Below, in pieces: positions 22,841-35,389 of a stretch of DNA of 64,000 bases. The first letter of the stretch is position 1. Each line of letters opens with the position of its first letter. The stretch spans positions 1,476,001 through 1,540,000 of the forward strand of contig MU008167.1 in assembly GCA_010909165.1 (NCBI GenBank), written 5' to 3'. The DNA is from Anthoceros angustus (taxonomy: Eukaryota; Streptophyta; Anthocerotopsida; Anthocerotales; Anthocerotaceae). A program made the translations under genes and the position numbers. The notes beneath the pieces are model-generated. The model was not told where the DNA came from. It ran no database searches and saw nothing but the letters and a program-made list of their open reading frames with translations.

Positions 22841-24695
22841 TTGAAACCCCAAGGTTGTGCTTTTGCCGCTATTATCATTGCCTTGTGGTTAGGACGAGTT
22901 TCATGCAGACCATATCCTTCTACCAAGATCTGTTTTGATCACTGTCTACAAATGCATCAAGTTGCAGTTCAAGCTTGAGGAGGCGTTGATATAAGTTGTG
23001 GGTACTCTAAATTTGGAATTTTGAACATTTGTATCATGTCACATTCGCTTAGAGTAAAAATTGCAGTGCTGTATGTTAAAATCAATGTTGGAGCATAAGT
23101 ACAAGTGTAGAGGCTTATAGAACATGGTGTTGGCTCTCAAGTGCAGTTTGGTTGGCACAAGAGTTGAAGAACTATTATAAGTGCTCTTTGCTAGCAGTCT
23201 TTACAGCAATAGATTTTGTGAACACACATTGAGTAGGCATTGAGCAAGGCCTCAGATAGTCAAGTTGTGCAGGTCCTGGAGTACGTGCCTGCAATGAAGC
23301 ACAAGTCTCTAAAAAATGGCATATAGATATGCAAACCTAAAAGTAAATTCCAACCTTTGTGGAGAAGGATTCGGGAGGCAGTAGAGTGTGAATCTGGTTA
23401 CAATTATTTCATCACACCTTAGAGGAAGCTGGAGTTACATTCATCAAGTGTGAATTAGTTTGTGGTGGGCTTCTTTTCATGAACTTCCATTCGCAAGAGG
23501 AGTGGTTTTCCCATTTATCTCCTTAGTGTGATGTTGGAATACAGGAAAGGAACGTAGAGACTTCATAAATATGCAGAGATGAGAAGTCTCGTCTACACCG
23601 GGGGAATAGAGGGTCTTAGGCCACGGGTGAACTAGCCCTCTATTGTCTACCCTGAAGCTACTTGTCGCTCCCAAGGAAGCCAAATTCGATGTTATTCAAG
23701 ATGAGAGTAAAAGAGTTCATTGTTAAGCAACCTTGCAGTCAGATTACTACTGGGATGAAGCATCTCCCACCAGGTTACTCCGTCCCTTGGTGGCTTGCTG
23801 GTTTTGAAGCCCTTCATGACCGCCTGAAATATGTCTATGTCATCTCGCTTGCAAAAAGGGCTGCTATTGTAATGGTTTGAAGTCCTCCGGGGTCGCCTCA
23901 TGCATGATGTTTGATGTAAGGTTCTTCGAGGTCCTCTAAATTACATGAAATATAAATACCCGATCAAATTCACAAAAAGAAAAAATCTTAGAGCGGTCTC
24001 AATTCGAGTATAATAAAATAAAATAAAAATTTCACTCTCACTTTTAGTATAATAAAACAAAATAATATGAACTGCTACTTTATCAAATTATTATAGATTC
24101 TGCATATGTTTTCTTGTTTTTATTTGCTATAAGCACATTCAACAAAGAATGCTACTCTCTATAACGTGGCTAGTCCATATTCGTCGATTTTCCCTACATA
24201 CGGCCAAACCCTCTTGCAGATAAAACAATTGCATGTTTGCTCAACTAACATGGCTCACAAACTTATGAAAATATTCCGGTTGTGAAGGTTGATGCCCGAC
24301 CCTGTCCTCAGTAAAACCTGTACAAAGCAGGATTCGTGCAACTTCCCCAGTCGGTCCGGAACGGGGAAAAAGCACTTTCCCGCTGAAAAACGATGGCACT
24401 TTTCTCGAATTGCTTCAGGCAGGCCAGGTTTCACCGAGGTTGGGACGGGGTGTATAGTCCTGTACCTGTAAAGGCCGTAGGAGTCCGAGGCCTGAAGGAC
24501 TGCCGGCTCCAGGCGCAGCCTTCGTTGGTGAATCCCGAATGGGATGCGGAAGCCTAGCAGGTGCTTGTGGACAGGCGGAGCCGCTGCGGGAAGGATGCTG
24601 AAGCCAGGAGCTATAAGAAGCAGCTGGCGAGCTCACATTGAGACCATTGGCATTGGATAGTTGAGCTTTGAAGGCGTTGGACAGTTCTCGGAGCG

Positions 24696-27600
24696 ATGGT
24701 GTCCTGCAGACCTGTGGCATTCAAGGGAGCGGCAATGGCGGGAGCCTGGCTGGTCCTGCTTGCTGTGAGTGCTGGAGTGGATTGATTTGATGTGTAGTTT
24801 GATGCCGGTTGATCGGGTTACAGTTTGAGATAATGGTATGGTGCTGGTGATCTATGCAGGTTATGGCGACTGCTGTAAGCAGCTCCGCAGTGGTAAGATC
24901 TTTTAGAGCAAGAATTGAAATTTGTTGAGAGCAGCTTATCATGGAATAATGGATACTGTAGTGCAATGCCATAGCTTGCAATTGCTGATTTGGAATCAGC
25001 GTGACCAGATGCTGCGAATTGAAATGTGTTTGCTTGTGTGATTGGCAGTCCTTGTCGAACGGTGCACGGGGCCAGCAGATGAGTTGCTACGACGATGCGA
25101 AGCTTAATTTGCAGAATCCAGTGGTTTCCAAGATTGTTGTGGTGGAAGACGAGGAGAGAAACATTCGCTGCTTCAGTCCGGTCTATGTCGACAAGCTTGC
25201 CAGTCCTCGATTCATGAAGCTGGAGACGGCTGTACAAGAGGATGTGGAAGAGTCTGCATACAAGCACGGTGTGGCCAGCTCGGGGAAGTACAAGAAGGAG
25301 GAGAAGAAGGAGGAGAAGAAGGAGGAGAAGAAGGAGGAGAAGGAGGAGGAGAAGCATGAGGATAAGAATGAGGAGAAGAGGGAAAGTAAGAAGGAGGAGA
25401 GGAAGGAAGAGAAGCAGGAGGAGAAGAAGGAGGATGAGAAGCACGAGAAGGAGGACGAAAGGGAGAAAAAGAAGAAACGTGGCTGGAAATGGTTAGAAAG
25501 CAAGAAAAACGAAGAAAAGAAGGAGGAGAAGGGGGAGGAGAAGAAGGAGGAGAAGCATGAGGATAAGAAAGAAGAGAAGAGGGAAAGTAGGAAGAAGGAA
25601 AAGGAGGAGGAGAAGAAAGAAGAGAAGAAGGAGGACGAGAAGCACGAGAAGGAGGACGAAAAGGAGAAAAAGAAGAAACGTGGCTGGAAATGGTTAGAAA
25701 GCAAGAAAAACGAAGAAAAGGAGGAGGAGAAGGGGAGGAGAAGAAGGAGGAGAAGCATGAGGATAAGAAAGAAGAGAAGAGGAAAGCAGGAAGGAGGAGA
25801 AGGAGGAGGAGAAAAAGAAGAAGGAGGACGAGAAGCACGAGAAGGAGGACGAAAAGGAGAAAAAGAAGAAACATGGCTGGAAATGGTTAGAAAGCAAGAA
25901 AAACGAAGAAAAGAAGGAGGAGAAGGGGAGGAGAAGGAGGAGAAGCATGAGGATAAGAAAGAGAAGAGGGAAAGCAGGAAGGAGGAGAAGGAGGAGGAGA
26001 AAAGAAGAGAAGAAGGAGGACGAGAAGCACGAGAAGGAGGACGAAAAGGAGAAAAAGAAGAAACATGGCTGGAAATGGTTAGAAAGCAAGAAAAACGAAG
26101 AAAAGGAGGAGGAGAAGGGGAGGAGAAGAAGGAGAAGCATGAGGATAAGAAAGAGAAGCAGGAAGGAGGAGGAGGAGGAGAAAAAGAAGAAGGAGGACGA
26201 GAAGCACGAGAAGGAGGACGAAAAGGAGAAAAAGAAGAAACATGGCTGGAAATGGTTAGAAAGAAAAACGAAGAAAAGAAGGAGGAGAAGGGGAGGAGAA
26301 GGAGGAGAAGCATGAGGATAAGAAAGAAGAGAAGAGGAAAGCAGGAAGGAGGAGAAGGAGGAGAAGAAGGAGGACGAGAAGCACGAGAAGGAGGACGAAA
26401 AGGAGAAAAGAAGAAACATGGCTGGAAATGGTTAGAAAGCAAGAAAAACGAAAAGGAGGAGGAGAAGGGGAGGAGAAGAAGGAGGAGAAGCATGAGGATA
26501 AGAAAGAGAAGAGGAAAGCAGGAAGGAGGAGGAGGAGGAGAAAAGAAGAAAAGAAGGAGGACGAGAAGCACGAGAAGGAGGAGGACGAAAAGGAGAAAAA
26601 GAAGAAACGTGGCTGGAAATGGTTAGAAAGCAAGAAAAACGAAGAAAAGAAGGAGGATGAGAAGCACGAGAAGGAGGAGAAGAAAAGAAGAGAAGAGGAA
26701 AGTAAGAAGGAGGAGAAGAAGGAAGAGAAGCAGGAGGAGAAGAAGGAGGATGAGAAGCACGAGAAGGAGGACGAAAAGGAGAAAAAGAAGAAACGTGGCT
26801 GGAAATGGTTAGAAAGCAAGAAAAACGAAGAAAAGAAGGAGGAGAAGGGGAGGAGAAGAAGGAGGAGAAGCATGAGGATAAGAAAGAAGAGAAGAGGAAA
26901 GTAGGAAGAAGGAAAAGGAGGAGAGAAGAAGAGAAGAAGGAGGACGAGAAGCACGAGAAGGAGGACGAAAAGGAGAAAAAGAAGAAACGTGGCTGGAAAT
27001 GGTTAGAAAGCAAGAAAAACGAAGAAAAGGAGGAGGAGAAGGGGAGGAGAAGAAGGAGGAGAAGCATGAGGATAAGAAAGAGAAGAGGAAAGCAGGAAGG
27101 AGGAGAAGGAGGAGGAGAAAAAGAAGAGAAGAAGGAGGACGAGAAGCACGAGAAGGAGGACGAAAAGGAGAAAAAGAAGAAACATGGCTGGAAATGGTTA
27201 GAAAGCAAGAAAAACGAAGAAAGGAGGAGGAGGAAGGAGGAGGAGAAGAAGGAGGAGAAGCATGAGGATAAGAAAGAAGAGAAGAGGGAAAGCAGGAAGG
27301 AGGAGAAGGAGGAGGAGAAAAAAGAAGAGAAGAAGGAGGACGAGAAGCACGAGAAGGAGGACGAAAAGGAGACAAAGAAGAAACATGGCTGGAAATGGTT
27401 AGAAAGCAAGAAAAACGAAGAAAAGGAGGAGGAGAAGGGGGAGGAGAAGAAGGAGGAGAAGCATGAGAATAAGAAAGAAGAGAAGAGGAAAGCAGGAAGG
27501 AGGAGGAGGAGAAAAAGAAGAGAAGAAGGAGGACGAGAAGCACGAGAAGGAGGACGAAAAGGAGAAAAAGAAGAAACATGGCTGGAAATGGTTAGAAAGC

Positions 27601-29028
27601 AAGAAAAACGAAGAAAAGGAGGAGGAGAAGGGGAGGAAGAAGGAGGAGAAGCATGAGGATAAGAAAGAAGAGGAAAGCAGGAAGGAGGAGAAGGAGGAGG
27701 AGAAAAAGAAGAGAAGAAGGAGGACGAGAAGCACGAGAAGGAGGACGAAAAGGAGACAAAGAAGAAACATGGCTGGAAATGGTTAGAAAGCAAGAAAAAC
27801 GAAGAAAAGGAGGAGGAGAAGGGGAGGAGAAGAAGGAGAAGCATGAGAATAAGAAAGAAGAGAAGAGGAAGGAGGAGAAGGAGGAGGAGAAAAAGAAGAG
27901 AAGAAGGAGGACGAGAAGCACGAGAAGGAGGACGAAAAGGAGACAAAGAAGAAACATGGCTGGAAATGGTTAGAAAGCAAGAAAAACGAAGAAAAGGAGG
28001 AGGAGAAGGGGGAGGAGAAGAAGGAGGAGAAGCATGAGAATAAGAAAGAAGAGAAGAGGGAAAGCAGGAAGGAGGAGAAGGAGGAGGAGAAGAAAGAAGA
28101 GAAGAAGGAGGACGAGAAGCACGAGAAGGAGGACGAAAAGGAGAAAAAGAAGAAACATGGCTGGAAATGGTTAGAAAGCAAGAAAAACGAAAAGGAGGAG
28201 GAGAAGGGGAGGAGAAGAAGGAGAAGCATGAGGATAAGAAAGAGAAGAGGAAAGCAGGAAGGAGGAGAAGGAGGAGGAGAAAAAAGAAGAGAAGAAGGAG
28301 GACGAGAAGCACGAGAAGGAGGACGAAAAGGAGAAAAAGAAGAAACGTGGCTGGAAATGGTTAGAAAGCAAGAAAAACGAAGAAAAGAAAGAAGATGAGA
28401 AGGAGGAAGAGAAGCATGAGAACAAATACGAAGAGAAGCATGAAAGTAAGAAAAAGGAGAAAAAGGAAGAAAAGCTGAAGGAGGAGAAGGTAGCCGAGAA
28501 GAATAAGGAGAAGGATAAAAAGGCGAAGCACAAGCATCATCCTCGTCACCATCACCATAAAAGACGTGCATATGAGGAAGAGAATGCAGCCTACGAACTC
28601 TCCAGTGCAGACTGCGGGAAGTGGGTTAAAGATGGAAATTATCAGCTCAAGGTTTGCACAATTCATCCTCTGGACATGCTGATCTAGTCATAGTTTCGGA
28701 TTTCTGTCAGCTTGCTGGATTTCAGCCTGGACATCCAGGCTCCCTGGAGACTACTGTTCTCAGGAATGGTGGTGTTGACGTCTTGCAGACTGTAAGCTTG
28801 GACTACAACAACGGTGAGAAGCTCGTGGCTCTGGAAGGTTACAGTACCAGTGGAGTGGGAAGCGAAGTGATCACGACCCTGACCATCAAGACCAGCAACC
28901 AGCATGTGACCTTCGGGAAAGCAAACGGCCAGGGGAACTACTTCAGAGCTGATGGCTCGGAACTCAAAGCTTTCTCCTGGTGCCAGAGCAAAACTGATGG
29001 CCTGAAGAGCATTAAGGTTGCGTTCTGA
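24696..29028 (+). CDS. Secreted protein with long Lys/Glu repeat array and C-terminal jacalin-like lectin domain
   Basis: Exons: 24696-24764, 24860-24892, 25049-28651 and 28711-29028 (acceptor alternatives 28711 or 28726, both in phase). The start gives a hydrophobic signal peptide (second ATG at 24735). Mature N-terminus: about 80 residues with three Cys. Then about 1000 codons of Lys/Glu-rich repeats, a His-rich patch near 28529-28560, and a final domain where GEKLVALEGY, ITTLTIKTSNQ, TFGKANGQG, LKAF and LKSIKVAF match the second half of a jacalin-type beta-prism lectin. As written, the repeat exon drifts into Arg/Gly-rich frames and meets stops (first at 26624-26626), but entry and exit frames agree (both position modulo 3 = 2). 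The breaks track G- and A-run lengths. It may be intact in reality or a decayed gene. A cell-wall or secretory lectin role is inferred. Confidence 0.65.
25290..28390 (+). repeat. Coding tandem repeat, 16 units of about 180-200 bp
   Basis: The landmark GGCTGGAAATGGTTAGAAAG occurs 16 times from about 25481 to 28348 with spacings of 177-201 bp. In the Lys/Glu frame each unit reads KEEK/HEDKKEEKRESRKEEK, DEKHEKEDEKEKKKK then GWKWLESKKNEE: a highly charged KEKE segment punctuated by one aromatic block. Purine-only on the plus strand for long stretches. Confidence 0.95.
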
Positions 29029-29596
29029 AAATGCAAACCCGAAATTTAGAGTTGGTAGAAAATAAATGGTCCTGTTTAGGCCTCGGTTGCCAGCCTTAGG
29101 GCGCCTCACTTGCAAGCAGATCACAGATGAGTCTGCCAGAAGATTAGATAGCCCTTGCAGTCTGCTCTTCACGGCTCCGGCTTGATGAGTGTGATGAAAT
29201 AAATTCCTGAAACTGTTCTAGACTACAGGTTTGCCGAGGCATGGGGACCTCTGTTCAAAATGTCCCGAACGTTTTCGCAGCTGCATGTGAACCTCCGACA
29301 TCTGTCACTTCGCCCTGAATGTGGAAGGAAGCTGGACTGTGATGCAGCGTTGCATTGCATTATTTGACATGCAGAACCTGAACGTGGCGGGCAGGCTGCA
29401 GCAGGCCTGCATGGATTCTGCTCGATCGAGGATCGGAGAACGGTGGATCGGCCCACCGTGGTGGCCTGTTTCCGCCATCTGGTATCGTCCGCACTTTTAC
29501 GTATTGTATATCCTTTTCCTTTGCTTGAGGACGGTGGGTGACCGTCATGACAACTGTTTTCTTCTTTCCTTAAGAAGGAAGAAGAAAACAGTTGTA

Positions 29597-29673
29597 ATAC
29601 CACACATTTGGGAACTTCGAACCCGGAATCTCTGATTCAATCGACGAGCGTCTTAGCCATTGGGTTGTGCGGC
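29597..29673 (-). pseudogene. Decayed tRNA-like sequence
   Basis: The reverse complement has a D-arm-like CCCAATGGCTAAGACGC and a T-arm-like CCGGGTTCGA, but the anticodon arm and acceptor stem do not pair well. It belongs to the same tRNA-associated repeat family as the copies at 30.2, 31.2, 33.4, 35.0 and 37.7 kb. Confidence 0.55.
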
Positions 29674-30190
29674 GCGCATTGAAATGTGTTAGAACCAAAT
29701 TACAACCTCGCCTAGGCAGAGGCACCTTCTTCGACAGCTCACGGTTACAGGCACATTGGGGAAAGATCAATTTGATCGCACGGTTGATCGGAATGCTGCA
29801 GGAGAAAGCTTAATAGAATCAAACAGCGATGTTGCTCGTCGGCAGCAAGCCAGGGAATACAGGAACTGCCATATCTGAAGCCAGGGAATACTGTATATTG
29901 ATGCATGGTCTCCCCACAAGAGCAGAGGCCGTTAGGGAAATGGTGAACAGTGGGTGCAGCCGAATTCGATCCTTTCGAAGTTCATCCGAATTCGAAGGTG
30001 GCCCCTCACTGCAGGTGTTGCCGGCGCCGAAGACGACTCCTTCCGATCGAAGTCCTTCCGAAGGTGGTCCCTAGTTTTGCAGTTTTGCAGGTGCACAATG
30101 TTCGGACCCTGGTTGTCAGCCTGGTATGGGACTAGAGAGGAACGAGCACTTTCGGCTGGCTAAAAGAATTGCAAACAATCACTCCGACCA

Positions 30191-30262
30191 AGATCATATT
30201 GGGGATCGAACCCAGAATGTTGATTTCGCAGATCAGCGCCTCATCCATTGGGCCATACGACC
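30191..30262 (-). pseudogene. tRNA-Arg-like copy (anticodon position GCG)
   Basis: Acceptor stem GGTCGTA/TATGATC pairs fully (with G-U pairs), D-arm GGCCCAATGGATGAGGCGC and T-arm CTGGGTTCGATCCCCA are good. The anticodon stem CTGAT/ATCAA has one mismatch and the loop CTGCGAA would read GCG. Could be a weak tRNA-Arg or a pseudogene of the ACG gene at 31.2 kb. Confidence 0.55.
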
Positions 30263-30596
30263 AAAATGCATACCAATACCCACCTAATGTATTAACCTCT
30301 TACCCAAGTTTCCCTGGTAGTAAAACGTTGCAGCTGTGGTAGCGTACCAACGGTATCATTAGGCTTCCCAATCCCAGACCGACACATCACATGCGCCTTA
30401 ATGCCAGACACACTAGTCACAGTTACAGCCGCATCGCCAAGTCACACATCCAGGTCTTCGACAAGTCACAGTTACAGCCACAATCAGAAACATCAGATTG
30501 ATCGCCAGGTTGTTCAAGTTGATCAAGTTAAGAGATGGGATGTTCAAAATGTGAAAATCGATCTCGTGTGGCACGATCACACTTGAGATTGGAACC

Positions 30597-30960
30597 AACG
30601 TAGCGGCCAGGGGAACCACTTGAGAGCTGATGGGTCGGAACTCAAATGAGCTTTCTACCTCCTGGTGCCAGAGCAAGAGCAAGCTGAGCGGTGGTCTGAA
30701 GGGCATTAAGGTTGCGTTCTGAGAAAGCAAACCTCAAATGGTCCTCTTAGGACTCCGTTGCCAGCCTCAGGGCGCCATACTTGCAAGCAGATCACACACG
30801 AGTCAGGCAGAAAACAATGTAGATAGCGATTGCTAGCTGGACTTGAGGGCTCCAGCTTGATCAGTGTTATAATTCCGAAATAAATTCCTGAAACTGCTCC
30901 ACATGTTTGCCGAGGCATCGGGACCTCGGATGTTCAAAATGTCCCATACATTTAAATAGC
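30597..30960 (+). pseudogene. Decayed copy of the lectin gene 3' end
   Basis: From about 30597 the sequence follows 28925-29270: GGCCAGGGGAAC, AGAGCTGATGG, TCGGAACTCAAA, CTCCTGGTGCCAGAGCAA, GGCATTAAGGTTGCGTTCTGA, then the 3'-flanking motifs GCAAGCAGATCACA and GTTTGCCGAGGCAT. The coding part is frameshifted and lacks everything upstream. A 3' remnant of a former tandem duplicate. Confidence 0.85.
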
Positions 30961-31199
30961 ATGGTATCTGATGAGATTTGAGACAGCGGGTGCAGCCCAT
31001 GACTTCCTTCCCAAGTCTTTCGAATTGTGGTCCCTGGTGTTGCAGAAGGTGCACGATGTCCCGATTGCTGGCCAGGTTTTTGCAGAAGGTGCGCAATGTC
31101 CCGATTGCTCTACAAAGTCAGCCAGGATGAACTCCGGGCGGAGCACAGACGAATAAAGAATTGGCTTCAGTACGACGCTAACTGTCAAGGGGCGGAGGA

Positions 31200-31272
31200 C
31201 GATCACACTGGGGATCGAACCCAGAATCTCTGGTTTCGTAGACCAGCGCCTTATCCATTGGGCCATGCGACC
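31200..31272 (-). tRNA. tRNA-Arg (anticodon ACG)
   Basis: The reverse complement folds as a 73-nt tRNA: acceptor stem GGTCGCA/TGTGATC (7 pairs, two G-U), D-arm GGCCCAATGGATAAGGCGC, anticodon arm CTGGT-CTACGAA-ACCAG with anticodon ACG, and T-arm CTGGG-TTCGATC-CCCAG. The discriminator base is G and there is no intron. Body and arms match plant tRNA-Arg(ACG). Only this copy of the local family has all four stems intact. Confidence 0.85.
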
Positions 31273-33396
31273 AGATGTATAATATTAGATGTAATTGTAT
31301 TTTTCTTTATTTAAGCTGACTTTGGACCTGATAGCCCCACATACCACACGCGGCTCAATGCCAGACAAACATACATCCCATGTCTTCGACGGGTCACAGT
31401 TACAGGCACATTCAGGAAGATCACTTTGATCTCATAGTTGATCAGGTTGGTCAAGGATGAACGGATGCAGCCTGGGTGTAGCCTAATGCATAGTCCAGGT
31501 GTGTTTATGAGCTGCATCGTAGACTACTAGTGTATATGTAGCTGATCAGCTGCAAGTGCGTGCATACGTGACAGACAGTTCAGCATTGCAGACTGTTCTG
31601 ATAAGAACTTAGCATTGTGTGGGCTCTGTTATTTTCAAGCATGGTCTCCACAAGGACAGAGGCCGATATGCATAATTGTTCCCCCTTCTACCTTGGAAAG
31701 AATTTCACGGGTCTTCATATTAAGCCTTGGAAGAGATCGTAATGCCACAATGGCAATTCATGCGAAGGATGTGGAGCAAGGTGGAGCCTTGTGGAGTGTT
31801 GAGCAGGCCAAAAGCCAATGCTAGCTTCAAGGCAGGTCCACTATGGGCATCCTCTTTCCCTTTCCCCACTCTGATACTGGCTTCAGCACGAACCTGGGGT
31901 TCTGAAAATGCAAACAAAAAATGTACACTTGGTAAGCCGTTGTTTTGAAGCTGGTTGTTATAGGGCCCCAATGCTTCCACATACTGTTCGAGCCCTCGCA
32001 AATGTAGCCATGCTTGGAGTTGAGCGAACTTAGGCAAACGTATCACATGGGGCTCAATGCCATTGCCAGTCTCGAGACAGACATACATGGTGTGCACCTG
32101 CTTTCTTGCCCGCTCCACAGGCTCCCGGAGACGTCTGGTTCTAGAAGCCCTTCCGAAGGTGGTCGCAGAATGTGCACAATGTTCGTCCACCGTTGAAAAT
32201 GGGGTTTGCTTTTGCATTCCAAAGGAAACCCTAGTAGATGCACCCTCGAAAATACAACAGGTACTTCGTCCCCTGGCTGTGGTGAAAGCGAAGGAAGGTG
32301 GTAACGACGGTGTCTGGGATGGGGAACCCCACTCCCAGACAGACAGGTCACATGCGACTTGGCCATAATACCGACAGGTCATAGTTACAGGCACACTTAG
32401 GAACATCAGGTTGATGGCAAGGTTGATTCACAGTTGATGAGAATTGAGGATGCGGCATGTGAACAAAGCTTGATGGCAAGCTTGGCTGATCGCAGTTGAT
32501 GAGGATGCGGGATGTGAACGAAGCTTTATATATTACAAAGAGCGATGCTCCTCATTCGGGACCAAGCCACGGAATACAAGAACTGTCATACGGGAGGACT
32601 GGTGAACCCTGTCGGAGCAGTGGACCCCGGGCTCATTACAATATCACACCTGCGGGTATTTTTGTGTGCAGCACTCCGGATGAGCTTGATGCTATCTTGG
32701 ATTTGACCCCCAACCCCTATTCTTTTCAACCTTGGGGGTCAAACCCGCTCTTTGCAGTGGTTTGGAACTGACACTAAGCCTGCATATATCGTTTGAGCAT
32801 GGGCCCAGAATCACGCAAACAAGGCATGTTGTCGTTGCCAAACGATGGAAGCTCAGGTACAAGCTTCCATCTTTTGGTAGCCCTGAAGCTTGTACTGTCC
32901 AGATCCTTTACAATGCAATTCAAAGAGGAATGATCTGGCAGTCTGGTGAAAGGACAGAGGCTGTATGAAAAAGCCAGGAGAGGGGAGCTCGAACTGGGCA
33001 TTCCTCCAACGATAACAATCTCCGTGTTATGACTGACTTGCAAACAGATTTCGACCTTAAACAGATTACCTCGCTGCGCTCCTGCATGAAGGAGTGAGAT
33101 GTAGGGCACAGGGGCATGGGTATCTCACTACTGACGACAAAGGTCGCTTTGGCGTCAACTGGGTTCTGCACCTTCCGGCGCACCAACTCGGTGCAGCCGA
33201 AGACGACTCCTTCCGAAGTTCTTCAGGGGTGGTCCTTGGTTTTGCAAAAGGTGTGGGATTTTCCCACTGCTGGCCTTGTTTTCCACAAGGTGTACGATAG
33301 TCAGATTGCTGGCCTTGTTTACCAGAAGGTGCACGATGTTGCGATTGCCAATCGCATGGCATGGCAAAACAATTGAAATCTTCAGGACGAAGAATC

Positions 33397-33460
33397 TTCA
33401 CTGGAATTCGAACCCAGAAGCGCCGACATCACAGACCAGCGCCTTATTCATGACACCGAG
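33397..33460 (-). pseudogene. Decayed tRNA-Arg-like copy
   Basis: The reverse complement retains ATAAGGCGCTGGTCTGTGA and TTCTGGGTTCGAATTCCAG, but the acceptor stem and the first part of the D-arm are lost. Confidence 0.5.
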
Positions 33461-34474
33461 TTGATCGCAAACTTAATCACTATTCCCGAAGTTGATCGGA
33501 CATTGCCTGGTCATTGCATGTGTGTCCAAATGGCTTAGGCCAAATGGACACACATTGATAAGAACAAAGGTCGTTCTCCCAAGACAGAAATATCCCATGC
33601 GACATGACCATGATACCGACAGGTCATAGTTACACGCACACTCAGAGGGTCACGTTGATGGAAAGATTCAGTTGATGAGGATGCAGCATGTGAACGAAGC
33701 TTTATTTATATGTATATATATTACAAATAGTTGTGTTTCTCATTCGGGACCAAGTTTCCACCAGGGAATACCGGAATTGTTATATCCGAAGTTGCTCTCT
33801 TTCAGGTACGGTCTCCACAAGAAAAGAGGCTATTATGAAAATGGGGAAAAGTGTGGGCATCTATCACCATGATTGTTCTCCCTTCGACCTTGGGAAGGAT
33901 TTGAATGCCACTAGGGCAATCGTTGCACATGCGAAGGTTCTTAGTGACAAGCAAAGTCGAAGGTTCTTAGTGACAAGCAAAGTAGACCCTTATGGAATGT
34001 TAAGCAGGCCAAAAGGCCATGCTGGCTGGCTTCTTAGCATGTCCACACAAGCCATCATTCCTTTCCCACTTTGATACTAGCTAGAGTGCTCACCAACTCG
34101 CGCTATGAGAAAGTAAACCTCAAATGTAGACCTGGTAAGGCAATAAATGGTCATGTTAGGCCTCAATTGCTAGCCTCAAGGCATAAGCAAATAAGCTATG
34201 CACATCACACACGAGTCCGTCAAAACACTATCTATATAGCTTGCTAAGTAAGTCTTCAGGCACATTGTATACTTCACACCACTAGTATTTAGGTCAAATT
34301 CAGAATAGCGGTTAAACTTCAACGTTTTTATATATTTCTATCATATCAATCCCATGACGGAAATTCCGTCCTTTGCGGGCTTCAGTATATTTCTTCTTCT
34401 TCTTCTTCTTTCTCTCTCTGTTTACAAGCCACGTTACCACATGGATGTACTCTGTTCTGAAAGCCCACATTTGT

Positions 34475-34875
34475 TTCAACCAAACACTTATAAGAATGGA
34501 TTGCTTGAAACACTTATAAGAACGGATGTACTATGTTTTGAAAGCCCACATTTTTTTCAAACAAACACCTGTAAGAATAGATCAGGAAAGGAGACATTTG
34601 TTTCAAGCAAACATTTGTTTCAAACAAGCATTTGTTTCAGGCAAACACTTATTAGAGAAGAAACTTCAGAGCATTTGTTTAAAGCAAACAATTGTAAGAG
34701 AAGAAACGTCAAAGCATTTGTTTAAAGCAAACAGTTGTAAGAGAACAAACTTCAAAGCATTTGTTTCAAGCAAACACTTGTAAGAGAATAAACTTTAAAG
34801 CATTTGTTTCAAGCAAACAATTGTAAGAGAAGAAACTTCAAAGCATTTGTTTCAAGGAAACACCTGTAAGAGATG
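34475..34875 (+). repeat. Minisatellite with a 43-bp unit
   Basis: GCATTTGTTT recurs at 43-bp steps (34628, 34671, 34714, 34757, 34800, 34843), each followed by (C/A)AAGCAAACA and TTGTAAGAGAA. More diverged units extend to the left to about 34475, next to a TTC microsatellite at 34390-34410. Confidence 0.93.
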
Positions 34876-34972
34876 AAACTTCGGAGCAAATACGGAGCTG
34901 CTTTGAAACTTTCCGCTCATGCATCGAGTCGAAATGGACTAAAAGTGTGCGCAACTCCTCAACGAAATGAAG

Positions 34973-35045
34973 CGGCAACACTGGGAATCGAACCCAGAAG
35001 CGATGGTTTCGTCAACCAGTGCCTTATCCATTGGGCCATGCGACC
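34973..35045 (-). pseudogene. tRNA-Arg-like copy, nearly complete
   Basis: Acceptor stem GGTCGCA/TGTTGCC (one mismatch), D-arm GGCCCAATGGATAAGGCAC and T-arm CTGGGTTCGATTCCCAG are kept. The anticodon loop TGACGAA still shows ACG but position 33 is G instead of T, and the stem has a mismatch. Probably non-functional. Confidence 0.6.
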
Positions 35046-35389
35046 GAATATTACTATCTGCTCGTTTTACCTTCTTACTGGGTTCAGTTCTCTCATCCTC
35101 TGGGAGTAAAATCTGCCTGCGGTGGTATCGATAACAACGGGCTCACTCTCCACGATTTTTCTTCTTCCCAATCCCAGCCAGACATATCACATGCTCCTCA
35201 ATGCAGACAGACATACTCCCATGTCTTCGACAGGTCACAGTTACAGGCACATTCACGAGGGATCAGGGTTGATCATAGTTGATCAAGGTTGATGGGATGC
35301 GGCATCTGAACGGAGCTTTATATAATAAACAGGGCGGTGTTCCCTCGTCGGGACTCGGGAGGCAAGCAAGCGCGTAAGGCATCTCCCCA

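Larger units (their letters stand above)
21737..24600. other. AT-rich intergenic region with repeat relics
   Basis: About 2.9 kb without a recognisable gene. Two pairs of degenerate tandem copies are annotated separately. The stretch 22860-23880 has the look of old transposable-element DNA but no protein domain can be identified. Confidence 0.5.

Noticed and set aside
28529-28560. His-rich patch as a separate metal-binding gene
   Set aside because: It lies in frame at the end of the long lectin repeat exon, directly before the splice donor.
25183-28571. Very long minus-strand open frames rich in Leu, Ser, Phe and Pro opposite the KEKE array
   Set aside because: They are the complement of a purine-only Lys/Glu repeat, which lacks minus-strand stops by composition. 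No start context, splice signals or domain.
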